Positions 10,504-20,633 of a stretch of 64,000 nt of DNA are shown here, one piece after another (the first letter of the stretch is position 1; each line of letters starts with the position of its first letter). Made by a program: the position numbers and the translations under genes. The stretch comes from Entomobacter blattae (lineage in GTDB: Bacteria > Pseudomonadota > Alphaproteobacteria > Acetobacterales > Acetobacteraceae), in contig NZ_CP060244.1 in NCBI RefSeq assembly GCF_014672835.1, positions 212,501 through 276,500 on the forward strand, given 5' to 3'. Below the pieces are notes generated by a model that had not been told where the DNA came from, searched no databases, and saw only the letters and a list, made by a program, of their open reading frames with translations.

Positions 10504-10974
10504 TTAAAGCCCTAAACCCAACAACCCGGGATGGTCTTCGGGGCGCGAACCCAACGGCCATAGAAAGCGCCTTTCTTCTTCAGAAATAATAAGATCATTA
10601 ACGCTGGCTTCCCTTTTACAAATAAAACCTTCCTCATTAAACTCCCATAACTCAGCCCCACATGAACGAAACCATAGACCTGAGTTATTATGCCATTCAT
10701 ATTGAAAACGAATCGCTATGCGGTTATCACCAAAAGTCCATAATTCTTTAATAACCCTATAGTCCTGCTCGCTATTCCATTTTTGCCGCAAGTAATCTTC
10801 AACGGCTTCACGGCCTTGCAAAAATTTTGAGCGCCCTCTCCAGGTACAATCTTTTGTATAGCCTAAAATAATTTTCTCAGGATTGCGCTCATTCCAAGCA
10901 TTCTCCGAAATACGCACTTTCTGTATGGCTGATTCACGCGTAAAGGGCGGGGCGAGAACTGAACTTTCAAACAT
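10504..10974 (-). CDS. DUF1348 / NTF2-like protein
   Basis: A 156-residue protein of the SnoaL/NTF2-like superfamily, matching the DUF1348 group: aromatic-rich with ENAWNERNPEKI near 25, DCTWRGRSKFLQGREAV near 45, RIAIRFQYEW near 87 and LWEFNEEGFICKREASVND near 110. These proteins form a cone-shaped barrel that may hold a small ligand, and no reaction is established. It is a single gene between the aldehyde dehydrogenase (convergent) and polA. The start at 10974 agrees with family length. Confidence 0.8.
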   Translation of the reverse strand: MFESSVLAPPFTRESAIQKVRISENAWNERNPEKIILGYTKDCTWRGRSKFLQGREAVEDYLRQKWNSEQDYRVIKELWTFGDNRIAIRFQYEWHNNSGLWFRSCGAELWEFNEEGFICKREASVNDLIISEEERRFLWPLGSRPEDHPGLLGLGL

Positions 10975-11119
10975 GTTAATACTTTCGTAAATAAAAAAGA
11001 CTGATAGACGATTAAAATATTTTCCGACCTGATATGTGTCGGGTTTTTTAAATTTTTATGCCTTTTATTTCCTTTTATTTCTAAAAGGTCTATTTCCATT
11101 TTAGAACAAGCCAATGCGC

Positions 11120-14053
11120 CTAATGGGCGTCTGCCCAATTGCAAGCATAACCCGTATCCACCACTAAAGGTACAGAAATCTGGGCTGCTTGCTCCATAAC
11201 GGTTTTAACCCACTGAGAAAATGCTTCTACCTCTTTTTCCTCAACTTCAAAAACCAGCTCATCATGAACCTGAAGAAGCAATTTTGCATGCGCTTTCCAG
11301 GCATTCATTTCATGATCCAAAAGCACCATGGCCCTTTTTATAATATCAGCAGCACCACCTTGCAGCGGTGCGTTAATCGCCTGGCGCTCCGCATAACCGC
11401 GACGTGCAGAGTTTTTTTCTCCAATGCCATTAATCCACAACCGCCTTCCAAAAGGTGTTTGAACATATCCATGCTTTTTAGCGTAAGCCTTTGTGGTTTC
11501 CATATAATTATAAATTTCAGGATACCGGGCAAAATAGATTTCAATATATTCTTTAGCTTCTTTCGGACTAATGCCCAGCTGACGTGATAAACCAAAGGCA
11601 CTTATCCCATAAATTATTCCAAAATTAATGGCCTTGGCCTTACGCCGAATAAGAGGGTCTATCCCTTCCACAGGCACTCCAAAGACTTCTGATGCCGTTC
11701 TGGCATGAATATCTTGCCCAAGAACAAAAGCTTCTTTCAGAGCGGGGATATTGGCCACATGAGCCAAGAGACGCAATTCAATTTGTGAATAATCAGCTGA
11801 GAGCAGCCTGTAACCAGGGTTAGCAATAAATGCCTTGCGGATTTTTATCCCCTCTTCATTACGAATAGGAATATTCTGCAAGTTTGGATCATTAGAAGAA
11901 AGCCTACCTGTGGAGGTCACAGTCATTTGAAAAGAGGTATGAACCCGCCCTGTTTTTGCATTAACCTGCTCTATCAAAGCATCTGCATAAGTCGATTTAA
12001 GCTTGGCAAGCTGGCGCCATTCCACAATACGCACAGGCAAATCATAGCCTTGTTCTGCCAGGGTTTGCAGGGTTGAAGCATCTGTACTCCAGGTACCAGA
12101 CTTGGTTTTTTTCCCCCCTGGAATTCCCATTTCGTCATACAAGATTTCCCCTAACTGTTTTGGGGAAGCTAAATTAAAACTCCGACCCGCAAGGTGGTGA
12201 ATCCCCTCTTCCATAACAGCCATGCGTTGGGCAAAATCCTTAGAGACGGCCTTAAGTTCCATAGCATCTATTTTTATACCCGCCTCTTCCATGGCCGCCA
12301 AAATTGCTATAAGGGGGCGTTCATACCCTTCATAAACTCCCAATAATTTCTCCTTAAGGAGCCTGGGTTTGAGCGCAAGCCATAACCGCAAGGTTACATC
12401 TGCATCTTCTGCAGCATATCGAGTAGCTTTCTCGATAGGGACTTCTGCAAAGGAAATTCGTTTCCTACCCGTACCTGTGACCTCATCATAAGGGATAGGG
12501 GCATGCCCAAGATAAAGCAAAGAAAGTTCATCCATCCCATTCCCGTGTTTCCCTGCCGATAGCACGTAGGAAATCAGCATGGTATCTTCAATGGGGGTAA
12601 TCACAGGAAAGCCTGCGTTATGAAGCACCTCCATATCAAACTTTGCGTTCTGAAAAATTTTAAGAATTGCCGGTGCAGCCAATAAAGGCGAAAGCTTTTC
12701 TATAACCACCGCCAGGGGCAACTGGGGAAAGATCTTTTCATCGTGACGCGAAATCGACAGATCATTCTCTGGGCTAGAAGCCTGAGAATGCCCCAACAAA
12801 TCCACCGATACTGTAGCGGCAGCCTTGTGCTGCAACGGAATATAGCAAGCCTGCCCCGGTGTAACCGCCAAAGAAATTCCTACAAGCGTATCCTCCAAGG
12901 GATTTAAGCCCGTTGTTTCAGTATCCAGAGCAAAGTAGCCCTGCTGAGTAATAAGATTGACCCACTGATCAAGCTGCTTTTCAGTCGTCACACCCTCATA
13001 GTCAGAATAATAAGGACTCGTTTTCCAAAAGGGCTCTGCCTCCTCTTGTTCTTGCGCATCTTGTTGCCGGCCAAATTGGGAAGATGAAGATGCACCCCCT
13101 CCCCCTTGCGAAGAATTGATATCCTCCCCTGCTTCCTTATTTTTTACGGAATTTTCGGATAAATTGAGCCGCTGTAAAATAGAACGGAACTGCATTTTCT
13201 GCAGCCATTCTTCAAGCTGTTGAGGATTAGGGTCCTGAAAAGACAAACTCTTCAGTGGCAAGGGGCATGGAGCCTCATCATCAAGCTTGACAAGCTGAAG
13301 GGATATACGGGCTGCCTCACGATTATTTTCAAGGTTTTCGCGCCTTTTAGAAGGCTTCATCTGAGGAATAGCTGCAAGCACCTCTTCCAAGCTTCCATAT
13401 TCCTGAATAAGTTGGGTCGCTGTTTTAGGCCCTATACCTGGCACCCCGGGCACATTATCTACAGAATCGCCCATTAGAGCCTGTACCTCAATAACCTTGC
13501 CGGGCTCAACACCAAAGCGCTCTTTAACTTCCTCTATTCCAATGGTTCGGCTTTTAATGGGGTCAAACATACTGACAGAAGCATTAACGAGCTGCATCAG
13601 GTCTTTATCGGAAGAGACTATGATACAGCGTCCTCCTGCTGCGACAGCTTTCTTCGCATAAGCAGCAATAAGGTCATCTGCTTCCCATCCTTCCTTTTCA
13701 ATTGCCGGAATTCCGAAGGCTGCAGTAGCCTCACGAATAAGAGCAAACTGAGGGATAAGGTCTTCTGGTACATCGGGACGATGGGCCTTATATTGAGGAT
13801 AAATTTTATTTCGGAAAGTCTGCCGCCCCGCATCAAATATCACGGCAAGATGGGTGCCAATCCTTTCCTTTAAAAAACGAGCCAGCATATTGGTAAAGCC
13901 ATAAACAGCATTCACCGGCACACCTTCAGGCCCGCTCATAAAGGGCAGGGCATGATAGGCCCTGAAAATAAAACCCGATCCATCAATAACAACCAATTTG
14001 AATGGCGATACAGAAGGATCCTGCTGACTCGCCTTTTCTTGGCTTTCAGACAT
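11120..14053 (-). CDS. polA: DNA polymerase I
   Basis: Replicative repair polymerase that fills gaps and removes RNA primers. The 977-residue protein carries all three domains: 5'-3' exonuclease (about 15-310, with VIDGSGFIFRAYHALP at the start and GDSVDNVPGVPGIGPKTA near 200), 3'-5' exonuclease (DTETTGL near 376, acidic residues intact so proofreading is expected) and polymerase (motif A DYSQIELRLLAH near 750, motif C VHDEL near 927). A Gln/Ser/Gly-rich linker near 310-350 is longer than usual. Its ATG overlaps the stop of the upstream zinc-finger gene (TAATG), implying translational coupling. A decayed partial copy lies about 2 kb away at 16.1-16.5 kb. Confidence 0.98.
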   Translation of the reverse strand: MSESQEKASQQDPSVSPFKLVVIDGSGFIFRAYHALPFMSGPEGVPVNAVYGFTNMLARFLKERIGTHLAVIFDAGRQTFRNKIYPQYKAHRPDVPEDLIPQFALIREATAAFGIPAIEKEGWEADDLIAAYAKKAVAAGGRCIIVSSDKDLMQLVNASVSMFDPIKSRTIGIEEVKERFGVEPGKVIEVQALMGDSVDNVPGVPGIGPKTATQLIQEYGSLEEVLAAIPQMKPSKRRENLENNREAARISLQLVKLDDEAPCPLPLKSLSFQDPNPQQLEEWLQKMQFRSILQRLNLSENSVKNKEAGEDINSSQGGGGASSSSQFGRQQDAQEQEEAEPFWKTSPYYSDYEGVTTEKQLDQWVNLITQQGYFALDTETTGLNPLEDTLVGISLAVTPGQACYIPLQHKAAATVSVDLLGHSQASSPENDLSISRHDEKIFPQLPLAVVIEKLSPLLAAPAILKIFQNAKFDMEVLHNAGFPVITPIEDTMLISYVLSAGKHGNGMDELSLLYLGHAPIPYDEVTGTGRKRISFAEVPIEKATRYAAEDADVTLRLWLALKPRLLKEKLLGVYEGYERPLIAILAAMEEAGIKIDAMELKAVSKDFAQRMAVMEEGIHHLAGRSFNLASPKQLGEILYDEMGIPGGKKTKSGTWSTDASTLQTLAEQGYDLPVRIVEWRQLAKLKSTYADALIEQVNAKTGRVHTSFQMTVTSTGRLSSNDPNLQNIPIRNEEGIKIRKAFIANPGYRLLSADYSQIELRLLAHVANIPALKEAFVLGQDIHARTASEVFGVPVEGIDPLIRRKAKAINFGIIYGISAFGLSRQLGISPKEAKEYIEIYFARYPEIYNYMETTKAYAKKHGYVQTPFGRRLWINGIGEKNSARRGYAERQAINAPLQGGAADIIKRAMVLLDHEMNAWKAHAKLLLQVHDELVFEVEEKEVEAFSQWVKTVMEQAAQISVPLVVDTGYACNWADAH

Positions 14054-14289
14054 TAATGCTCACCGGTAGTCGAAGTAATCTTAGCCTCAGGATGGGTTAC
14101 AAACTCACGCGAGCAATAGGGGCAATAGGCTTGATGGTCAACGATACGAAGCCACACCTTGGGATGGCCCAATACACCATCGCCTCCATCACAAGCCACA
14201 ACACGGCTATTCACCAGAATTGTTTCCAAATGCCCCAATTTTGGGCGAGCAACTGGGTTCAATTCTTTATTAAGATCTATTCTGGGCAT
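14053..14289 (-). CDS. CHCC-type zinc-finger protein
   Basis: A 78-residue protein of the zf-CHCC family (related to the mitochondrial complex I subunit NDUFS6). The metal ligands are visible as Cys in VACDGG, His in GHPKVWL and the paired CPYC near residue 57. Small proteins of this kind are common in alphaproteobacteria and their role is not settled. It sits immediately upstream of polA and the two genes overlap by one base, so they are probably one transcript. The start at 14289 is preceded by GGAGA about 9 bases upstream. Confidence 0.88.
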   Translation of the reverse strand: MPRIDLNKELNPVARPKLGHLETILVNSRVVACDGGDGVLGHPKVWLRIVDHQAYCPYCSREFVTHPEAKITSTTGEH

Positions 14290-14336
14290 GGGAGATCTCC
14301 TTTCTGAGGGGTTTTTCTAAGTTCCATATTATGCAC

Positions 14337-14342
14337 TATAAT
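14337..14342 (+). promoter_or_regulatory. Possible -10 box for the exported hydrolase
   Basis: A perfect TATAAT lies about 40 bases before the hydrolase start in the short divergent spacer. No good -35 hexamer was seen at the right distance, so this is tentative. Confidence 0.3.
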
Positions 14343-14385
14343 AGGGCTGAAACAAACGTCGTTTTTTAATAAAGGGTGCGTGTGC

Positions 14386-15519
14386 ATGCTTGTCAATTTC
14401 CATTTTCGTATAATCCCATCACTCTTTTGGCTTTGGTGCATTTCTTTTTTCTCATCTTCCTTTCCCCTCTCCAGTCATGCCCATTCACAACAGGCCCATC
14501 CCCAGCAGGCCCAATACGGCCTTCCCCCTCTTGAAAAAGGCAAAGGGGTAGAAAAATTTGCCAATTTTAAAAAACTTATTCCACCTGATCTGTATTTTAC
14601 CCTTTCCCATCATCGTAAAATTCCTGTACGGCTATGGCGAGCAGAGGGAAAAGAAAAGGCTGTTATTCTTGCCTTTCATGGCTTTAACGATAGCCGTGAT
14701 GCCTGGGAAATACCGGCTGCACTTTTTACACAAAATGGCATTACTCTCTATGCACCAGATCTCGAAGGGTTCGGTGGCACTGCAGAACGTGGACACTGGC
14801 CCACCACAAAAACCCTCGTCAACGATGCCCTACAAGAAGCCTGGCTTGTCCATAGTTTCCACCCCAACGTCCCCTTATACCTTATGGGAGAAAGCATGGG
14901 GGCAGCCGTACTTATGGTATTGGAAGGAAATCCCACTCCACTAAAAAAGCTGCCCCCTGTCGCTGGAACCATCTATCTGGCACCAGCGATACGCCAAATT
15001 GGAACGGCCGCAAACATAGCCCTTGATATTGCTACAGCCTTAGCACCAGACTGGACCCTTGAACCCTCTGATATGCCTAAAGGAATAAAAGCCAGTAACA
15101 ATCAACTCGCTCTTATTCGAACCTATTATAACCCCCTAACATTACATAGTACACCGCTCTCCTCCGTAGCCGGTTTGGTGGAGCTTATGGACTTAGCTTA
15201 CGAAGCAGCACCCAAGGTTCCCGTGCCTGCTCTTATTATCTATGGCGGTAAAGACCAGCTCATTCCCCAGGATTCCATGGGCCCTTTGGCCAAAACGCTT
15301 CCTTCTTCGATCAGGTTTGACTTCATCCCGAATGGCCACCATCTTCTTTTACGCGATAAGGAATATGCAACCACCACAACCGATATTCTCACCTGGATTT
15401 TTACCACCTCAACCTTTCTTCCTTCTGGTGGGGATATTGCCGCTGCCGCCTGGATAGCCAGCGCCCCATGGGAGAGCGATCCCTTTCCTCTCGCTCCCGC
15501 TGCTCTTCTTGACCCCTGA
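14386..15519 (+). CDS. Exported alpha/beta hydrolase (lysophospholipase-like)
   Basis: A serine hydrolase of about 377 residues with an N-terminal signal sequence (hydrophobic stretch about 8-30 ending SSHAHS), so probably periplasmic or anchored. The serine elbow is GESMG with Ser170, and plausible acid and base residues lie in YGGKDQLIP and NGHHLLL. The sequence AFHGFNDSRDAWE near 85 provides the oxyanion region. It resembles monoacylglycerol lipase and lysophospholipase proteins, but the substrate is unknown. ATG at 14386 is preferred to GTG at 14380 because AAAGGG at 14371 then has normal spacing. The early repeat QAHPQQAQ looks like a small slippage duplication. It is a single gene followed by tRNA-Arg. 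Confidence 0.85.
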   Translation: MLVNFHFRIIPSLFWLWCISFFSSSFPLSSHAHSQQAHPQQAQYGLPPLEKGKGVEKFANFKKLIPPDLYFTLSHHRKIPVRLWRAEGKEKAVILAFHGFNDSRDAWEIPAALFTQNGITLYAPDLEGFGGTAERGHWPTTKTLVNDALQEAWLVHSFHPNVPLYLMGESMGAAVLMVLEGNPTPLKKLPPVAGTIYLAPAIRQIGTAANIALDIATALAPDWTLEPSDMPKGIKASNNQLALIRTYYNPLTLHSTPLSSVAGLVELMDLAYEAAPKVPVPALIIYGGKDQLIPQDSMGPLAKTLPSSIRFDFIPNGHHLLLRDKEYATTTTDILTWIFTTSTFLPSGGDIAAAAWIASAPWESDPFPLAPAALLDP

Positions 15520-15725
15520 GAGAAACGAGACAATACAGGCTCCTCTCTCTCCTGAGCGCCCCTATAACCCACAGGAGAAACAAAGAGAGTAAAACAAGCT
15601 ATGGCTTTGTACAATCTCTCTTCCACATTTCTCTTCCTGGTGAAATATTACAGAGGAAAGCTATTTCCTCTAGATTTTTACCCCAGAACACGATATTGAA
15701 GGCAGCATGGTAATAAAAATAATTA

Positions 15726-15802
15726 GGACCCGTAGCTCAGCTGGATAGAGTGTCGCCCTCCGAAGGCGAAGGTCGTGGGTTCGAATCCCGCCGGGTCCGC
15801 CA
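15726..15802 (+). tRNA. tRNA-Arg (anticodon CCG)
   Basis: A full cloverleaf can be folded by eye: acceptor GGACCCG (15726-15732) with CGGGTCC (15792-15798), D-arm GCTC/GAGT, anticodon stem TCGCC/GGCGA with loop CTCCGAA (anticodon CCG, reading CGG), T-arm GTGGG/CCCGC with loop TTCGAAT, and encoded CCA (15800-15802). Confidence 0.97.
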
Positions 15803-16119
15803 AATAATCGCTTGATTTCTATAGATTTTTCTTCTTCTCACCAAAATTCGATACCACTTCATGCCCTGTTAAAAGGCAAGAGAGAGATGAGCCCAAATAC
15901 CAGAAATCCTGCGTTAACCAAGTCTATTCAATACGAACAAGCCTGTTCAATGCAACATCAATACAAAAAAGAGTAAAGCCCTCTCCCAAGCCAGGCAGAG
16001 ACTTTAACATATTCCCTCATGAATAAAATCGCCCTGCCATCGTGCATGGACAATGAGTATAAATTGAATCCTGTTATCTTCATCCACGCCCAGCTCTTTA
16101 TCAAGAGGGCTGTTTAGCT

Positions 16120-16485
16120 TTTTATCTTGAAATGACAATCTCCCCTTATACCGCTCCATTCTTTACAACTGGCCCTCAATAATCAATAGGGGATTCATAC
16201 TCCAGAGAGAAGAATGTTTGGGGACAATAAGAATTTCTTCATCGAGCTTAATAAGCTTAAAGACAAGACGTACTGCCTTACTCGTGTTTTTAAGACCTCA
16301 TATCTTTTAAAAAACTTCACCTAAAGAACGATGCAAGCATATCTTCTAAAGCCTCCAGGTCAGAATAGGATGGACTGCCGTTTTAAGCTCTATGTTGCCC
16401 TACTGGAAACATGCTCCATAAAATCCCCCCATAAAGCCTAAACTCTAATGACCTTACCAGATCACCATCAACCTAATTTTTATAA
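16120..16485 (-). pseudogene. Decayed partial copy of polA
   Basis: Read on the minus strand, this stretch aligns codon by codon with the intact polA gene. One part (about 16400-16450) gives VIRV*ALWGDFMEHV against VIEVQALMGDSVDNV in PolA, with the glutamine codon CAG now TAG. Further down, RLVFKLIKLDEEI (about 16232-16275) matches RISLQLVKLDDEA, and EGQL*RMERY (about 16150) matches EEWLQKMQF. Nucleotide identity is about 70 percent in the best 44 bases I counted. Several stops and indels interrupt it. Weak similarity to the start of the 3'-5' exonuclease domain may continue to about 15950. It covers only a middle piece of the gene and cannot be functional. The rest of the spacer, 15803-16119 and 16486-16815, shows no recognisable gene. 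Confidence 0.75.
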
Positions 16486-16815
16486 TATTATAAAAAAGAA
16501 AAACTAAGGCCACCAACCTTTTATATTCGCACCCTTTCTCGTCTCAGCATGATCAGCATCGCCAACGGGCCGGGTTTTCATAACTGTCTCAAGGAGTGCG
16601 AACGTCAAACCCCATTTATGAATTAAATTCATAACTTTGTACAATTTTTATACTCTAATAAAAGAGCTTCTCCTCTCTTATAATAATTTTAAAGCTGCAT
16701 TTTAGAGGGTAAGAGCAAAATCTCTTCCTTACCCATCGCTCATCCGCTTTCATAAGAAAAAACAAATCATTCTTTTGTCTGTTTTTTCTTTTCATCTTTT
16801 CAAGGATTCTTACCA

Positions 16816-17925
16816 ATGAACAAGGCCCATAACAGCAATCATAAGGTTGGGCAGGACAATCGCCATCATCATTCTCGCCGCGATTTCCTTAAACTCACCA
16901 CCACTAGCGCGCTTGCTATTGGCGCTGAATCTTTTTCTCATGTACCCCTAGGAAAGGCTCAAAGCTTGCCAGAAAAACCAGAAAAATGGGACAAGACTTT
17001 CCCTAAAAGTGATAATGTTCACCATAAAAAGGTTAGTTTTAAAAACCGATATGGCCTTACACTGGTTGCCGACCTTTACCAGCCCAAGAATGCTCAAAAG
17101 AACCTTGCTGCTATTGCTGTGGGTGGCCCCTTTGGGGCAGTAAAAGAACAATCCTCTGGTCTCTACGCCCAGACCATGGCCGAACGAGGGTTTGTAACCC
17201 TTGCGTTTGACCCTTCCTACACTGGGGAAAGTGGGGAAGAACCCCGAAACGTTGCCTCCCCCGATATCAATACCGAAGATTTTAGTGCAGCAGTAGATTA
17301 TCTTAGCTTACAACTCTTTGTTGATCGAGAACGCATTGGCATGATCGGGATTTGTGGCTGGGGTGGAATGGCCCTGAATGCTGTTGCCGTTGACAAGCGT
17401 GTTAAAGCCGTTGTTGCCAGCACCATGTATGACATGGCCCGTGTTATGTCAAAAGGGTATAATGATCGTGTAACCCTTCAATAGCGTACGAAAATGTTAG
17501 AGCAGTTAAGCCACCAGCGTTGGGAGGATGCAAAAAACGAAACCCAAGCCTATCAGCCCCCTTATAACGTATTAAAGGGCGGAGAAGCGCAATTCCTACG
17601 AGATTACCATGACTATTATATGACACCCCGTGGATACCATGCGCGCGCAGTCAACTCCGGAAATGCGTGGACGCAAACAACACCCCTCTCATTCATGAAT
17701 ATGCCCATTCTTACCTATATTGCCGAAATATCCCCACGCCCTGTCCTGTTTATTCATGGCGAAAAAGCCCATTCGCGCTATTTTAGCGAAACTGCTTACG
17801 CAGCGGCGGCAGAACCAAAAGAACTGATGATTATTCCAGGTGCTACCCATGTCGACCTTTATGACCGAATGGATCTCATTCCTTTTGACAAGCTGGAGGC
17901 ATTTTTCACCCAACACTTGGCATAA
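16816..17925 (+). pseudogene. Tat-exported dienelactone-hydrolase-like protein, broken by in-frame TAG
   Basis: Two segments in the same frame (16816-17484 and from 17485 to 17925) are separated only by TAG at 17482-17484, with coding similarity continuing straight through: TLQ*RTKMLEQLSHQRW. Homologues as I remember them have TPEQR or TLEQR there, so one C-to-T change in a CAG codon explains the break. The first segment starts with a twin-arginine signal (SRRDFLK, residues about 16-22) and contains the nucleophile elbow GICGWGG. The second carries RPVLFIHGEKAHS and the histidine region PGATHVDLYD. The family (YcjY-like alpha/beta hydrolases) has no firm substrate. Start is supported by AAGGA 10 bases upstream. 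Truncated product would lack the catalytic histidine. Confidence 0.8.
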
Positions 17926-18136
17926 CCGTGATTATTCGCGCCAATCAGATTTTAACAGGCCTGGCCATGACCATGCTGGGGGTAGGGGGTATGGCTTGCT
18001 TCTTTTATCGGGCACGATGATGCAGGGATACCTGCCCCTACAACCTTTCATTCCGTTCAGGTGCCTCTTCTTTATCATATTCCATTCATAGGGCCTGCAT
18101 TTTTTGGGCAGGATATGAAATTACCGTTAAATTATG
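17926..18136 (+). pseudogene. Scrap of a sugar/nucleoside ABC permease
   Basis: From 17928 the frame reads VIIRANQILTGLAMTMLGVG, a signature of the permeases of BmpA-type simple sugar or nucleoside ABC importers. It ends in TGA near 18018, but the next frame continues with DDAGIPAPTTF and then PLLYHIPFIGPAFFGQDM, which is the following conserved block of the same family. A one-base frameshift therefore lies at about 18015. Only about 65 codons of a protein near 300 residues survive, and no ATPase or binding protein gene is adjacent. Confidence 0.65.
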
Positions 18137-18182
18137 AATATAAATTATGAATGAGTTTTTGCCATCTTCTTTTGCCATCTTC
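18128..18182. repeat. Two successive 13-bp tandem duplications
   Basis: TAAATTATGAATA/G is repeated at 18128-18140 and 18141-18153, then TTTTGCCATCTTC is repeated perfectly at 18157-18169 and 18170-18182. They fill the spacer between the permease scrap and the LysR pseudogene. Confidence 0.8.
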
Positions 18183-18212
18183 TCGTGAGCGCCAGACGTC
18201 TCACGAGAAGAT
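18177..18212. terminator. 13-bp perfect hairpin at the 3' end of the LysR pseudogene
   Basis: ATCTTCTCGTGAG (18177-18189) and its exact complement CTCACGAGAAGAT (18200-18212) flank a 10-base loop, just past the LysR stop. No strong T-run follows on the minus strand, so termination is likely but unproven. Confidence 0.5.
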
Positions 18213-18217
18213 CAGCA

Positions 18218-19770
<1,553 letters not shown>

Positions 19771-19919
19771 CCCATAAACCAAAACCGGTTTTTCAAAAGG
19801 GGTTAAAAGCCCCTATTTTCCTTCTTGAAAATACGCCAAAACTTATTCTGTCTCCTTATTTTTCCAAAAAAAACCCATTCAAAATAAAAAACCAAAATTA
19901 CCCATAACCCCTTTTAGAG

Positions 19920-20190
19920 TAGACAATGATTGGCAAAAATACTGACTCTGTGCCTCACCTGGGATATGCCAACCAAATAACCTCTTTCAGGGGGGTGTAA
20001 GGCTAAAACTTGCGATATAAGGCTAGAACACATCTGTGATCAGACCTCAGAAACTGGAACTGACTCATGGTAAATATCCGTTCACGATGGCCACTATATA
20101 GCTTACTTCCCTGACATTAGGCCGGGTTTCCAGCCAGGCAATACGCTTTATCAAAGTCTTTTCCCCCTTAAGCTCTCCCTGAAGAATAGG
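19920..20190 (-). pseudogene. Probable second LysR C-terminal scrap
   Basis: On the minus strand, GELKGEKTLIKRIAWLETRP (about 20125-20180) followed by NVREVSYIVAIVNGY, then EVIWLAYPR and, after a frameshift, QVRHRVSIFANH (about 19926-19960), resembles the last third of LysR substrate domains (RPNVREV..., LWLLYPRDLRH..RVRIFADHL). Stops and shifts break it. The match is by recognition only and weaker than the other remnants. The remaining spacer, 20191-20543, shows nothing I recognise. Confidence 0.4.
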
Positions 20191-20543
20191 CACAATGAGC
20201 CTCTTTAACCGTTTGTGCCTGTTGACCTATTCCCCCATAAAAATTCTTTCTTAGGCTTTGAAAATTACGGTTTCCAAATCGGGATATTTCAGGGGTACTT
20301 CTAGCCCACGGTACGGCTTTTATAATTCAGCCATCTAACCCCCGATAATCATGAATTTCACTATCATTCTTTTCCTTCACCTGTTGTCCTTCATCAATTG
20401 AAGAAAAAAATTTTCTGATGACCCATAGCCTCTTTGCGCTCATGGCAATTTTTTCTTTTTAATCACTCCAGATCCCCACAAAATTATAAATAACTATGCA
20501 TAACGGTTAAAAGTAATTTTATTACATTTTTTGTGAAAAAAAT

Positions 20544-20587
20544 ATATTATTCACATTGATATGTGGACATATTAATGTGAATAATAT
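20544..20587. promoter_or_regulatory. 44-bp near-perfect palindrome before the sulfatase gene
   Basis: The arms ATATTATTCACATT (20544-20557) and AATGTGAATAATAT (20574-20587) are exact complements. The 16 bases between them form a further palindrome, ATATGT-GG-ACATAT, with a single G/T mismatch. It ends 46 bases before the sulfatase start, so it is a good candidate for an operator. It could also form a cruciform or an RNA hairpin. Confidence 0.65.
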
Positions 20588-20633
20588 ACATATTCGTTAA
20601 TTGATATTATTTACGGGAATTTATAGTAAAATT

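Noticed and set aside
15726-15802. tRNA-Arg as integration site of an island
   Set aside because: No integrase, and no direct repeat of the tRNA 3' end was noticed in the downstream remnants. The graveyard need not be an island.
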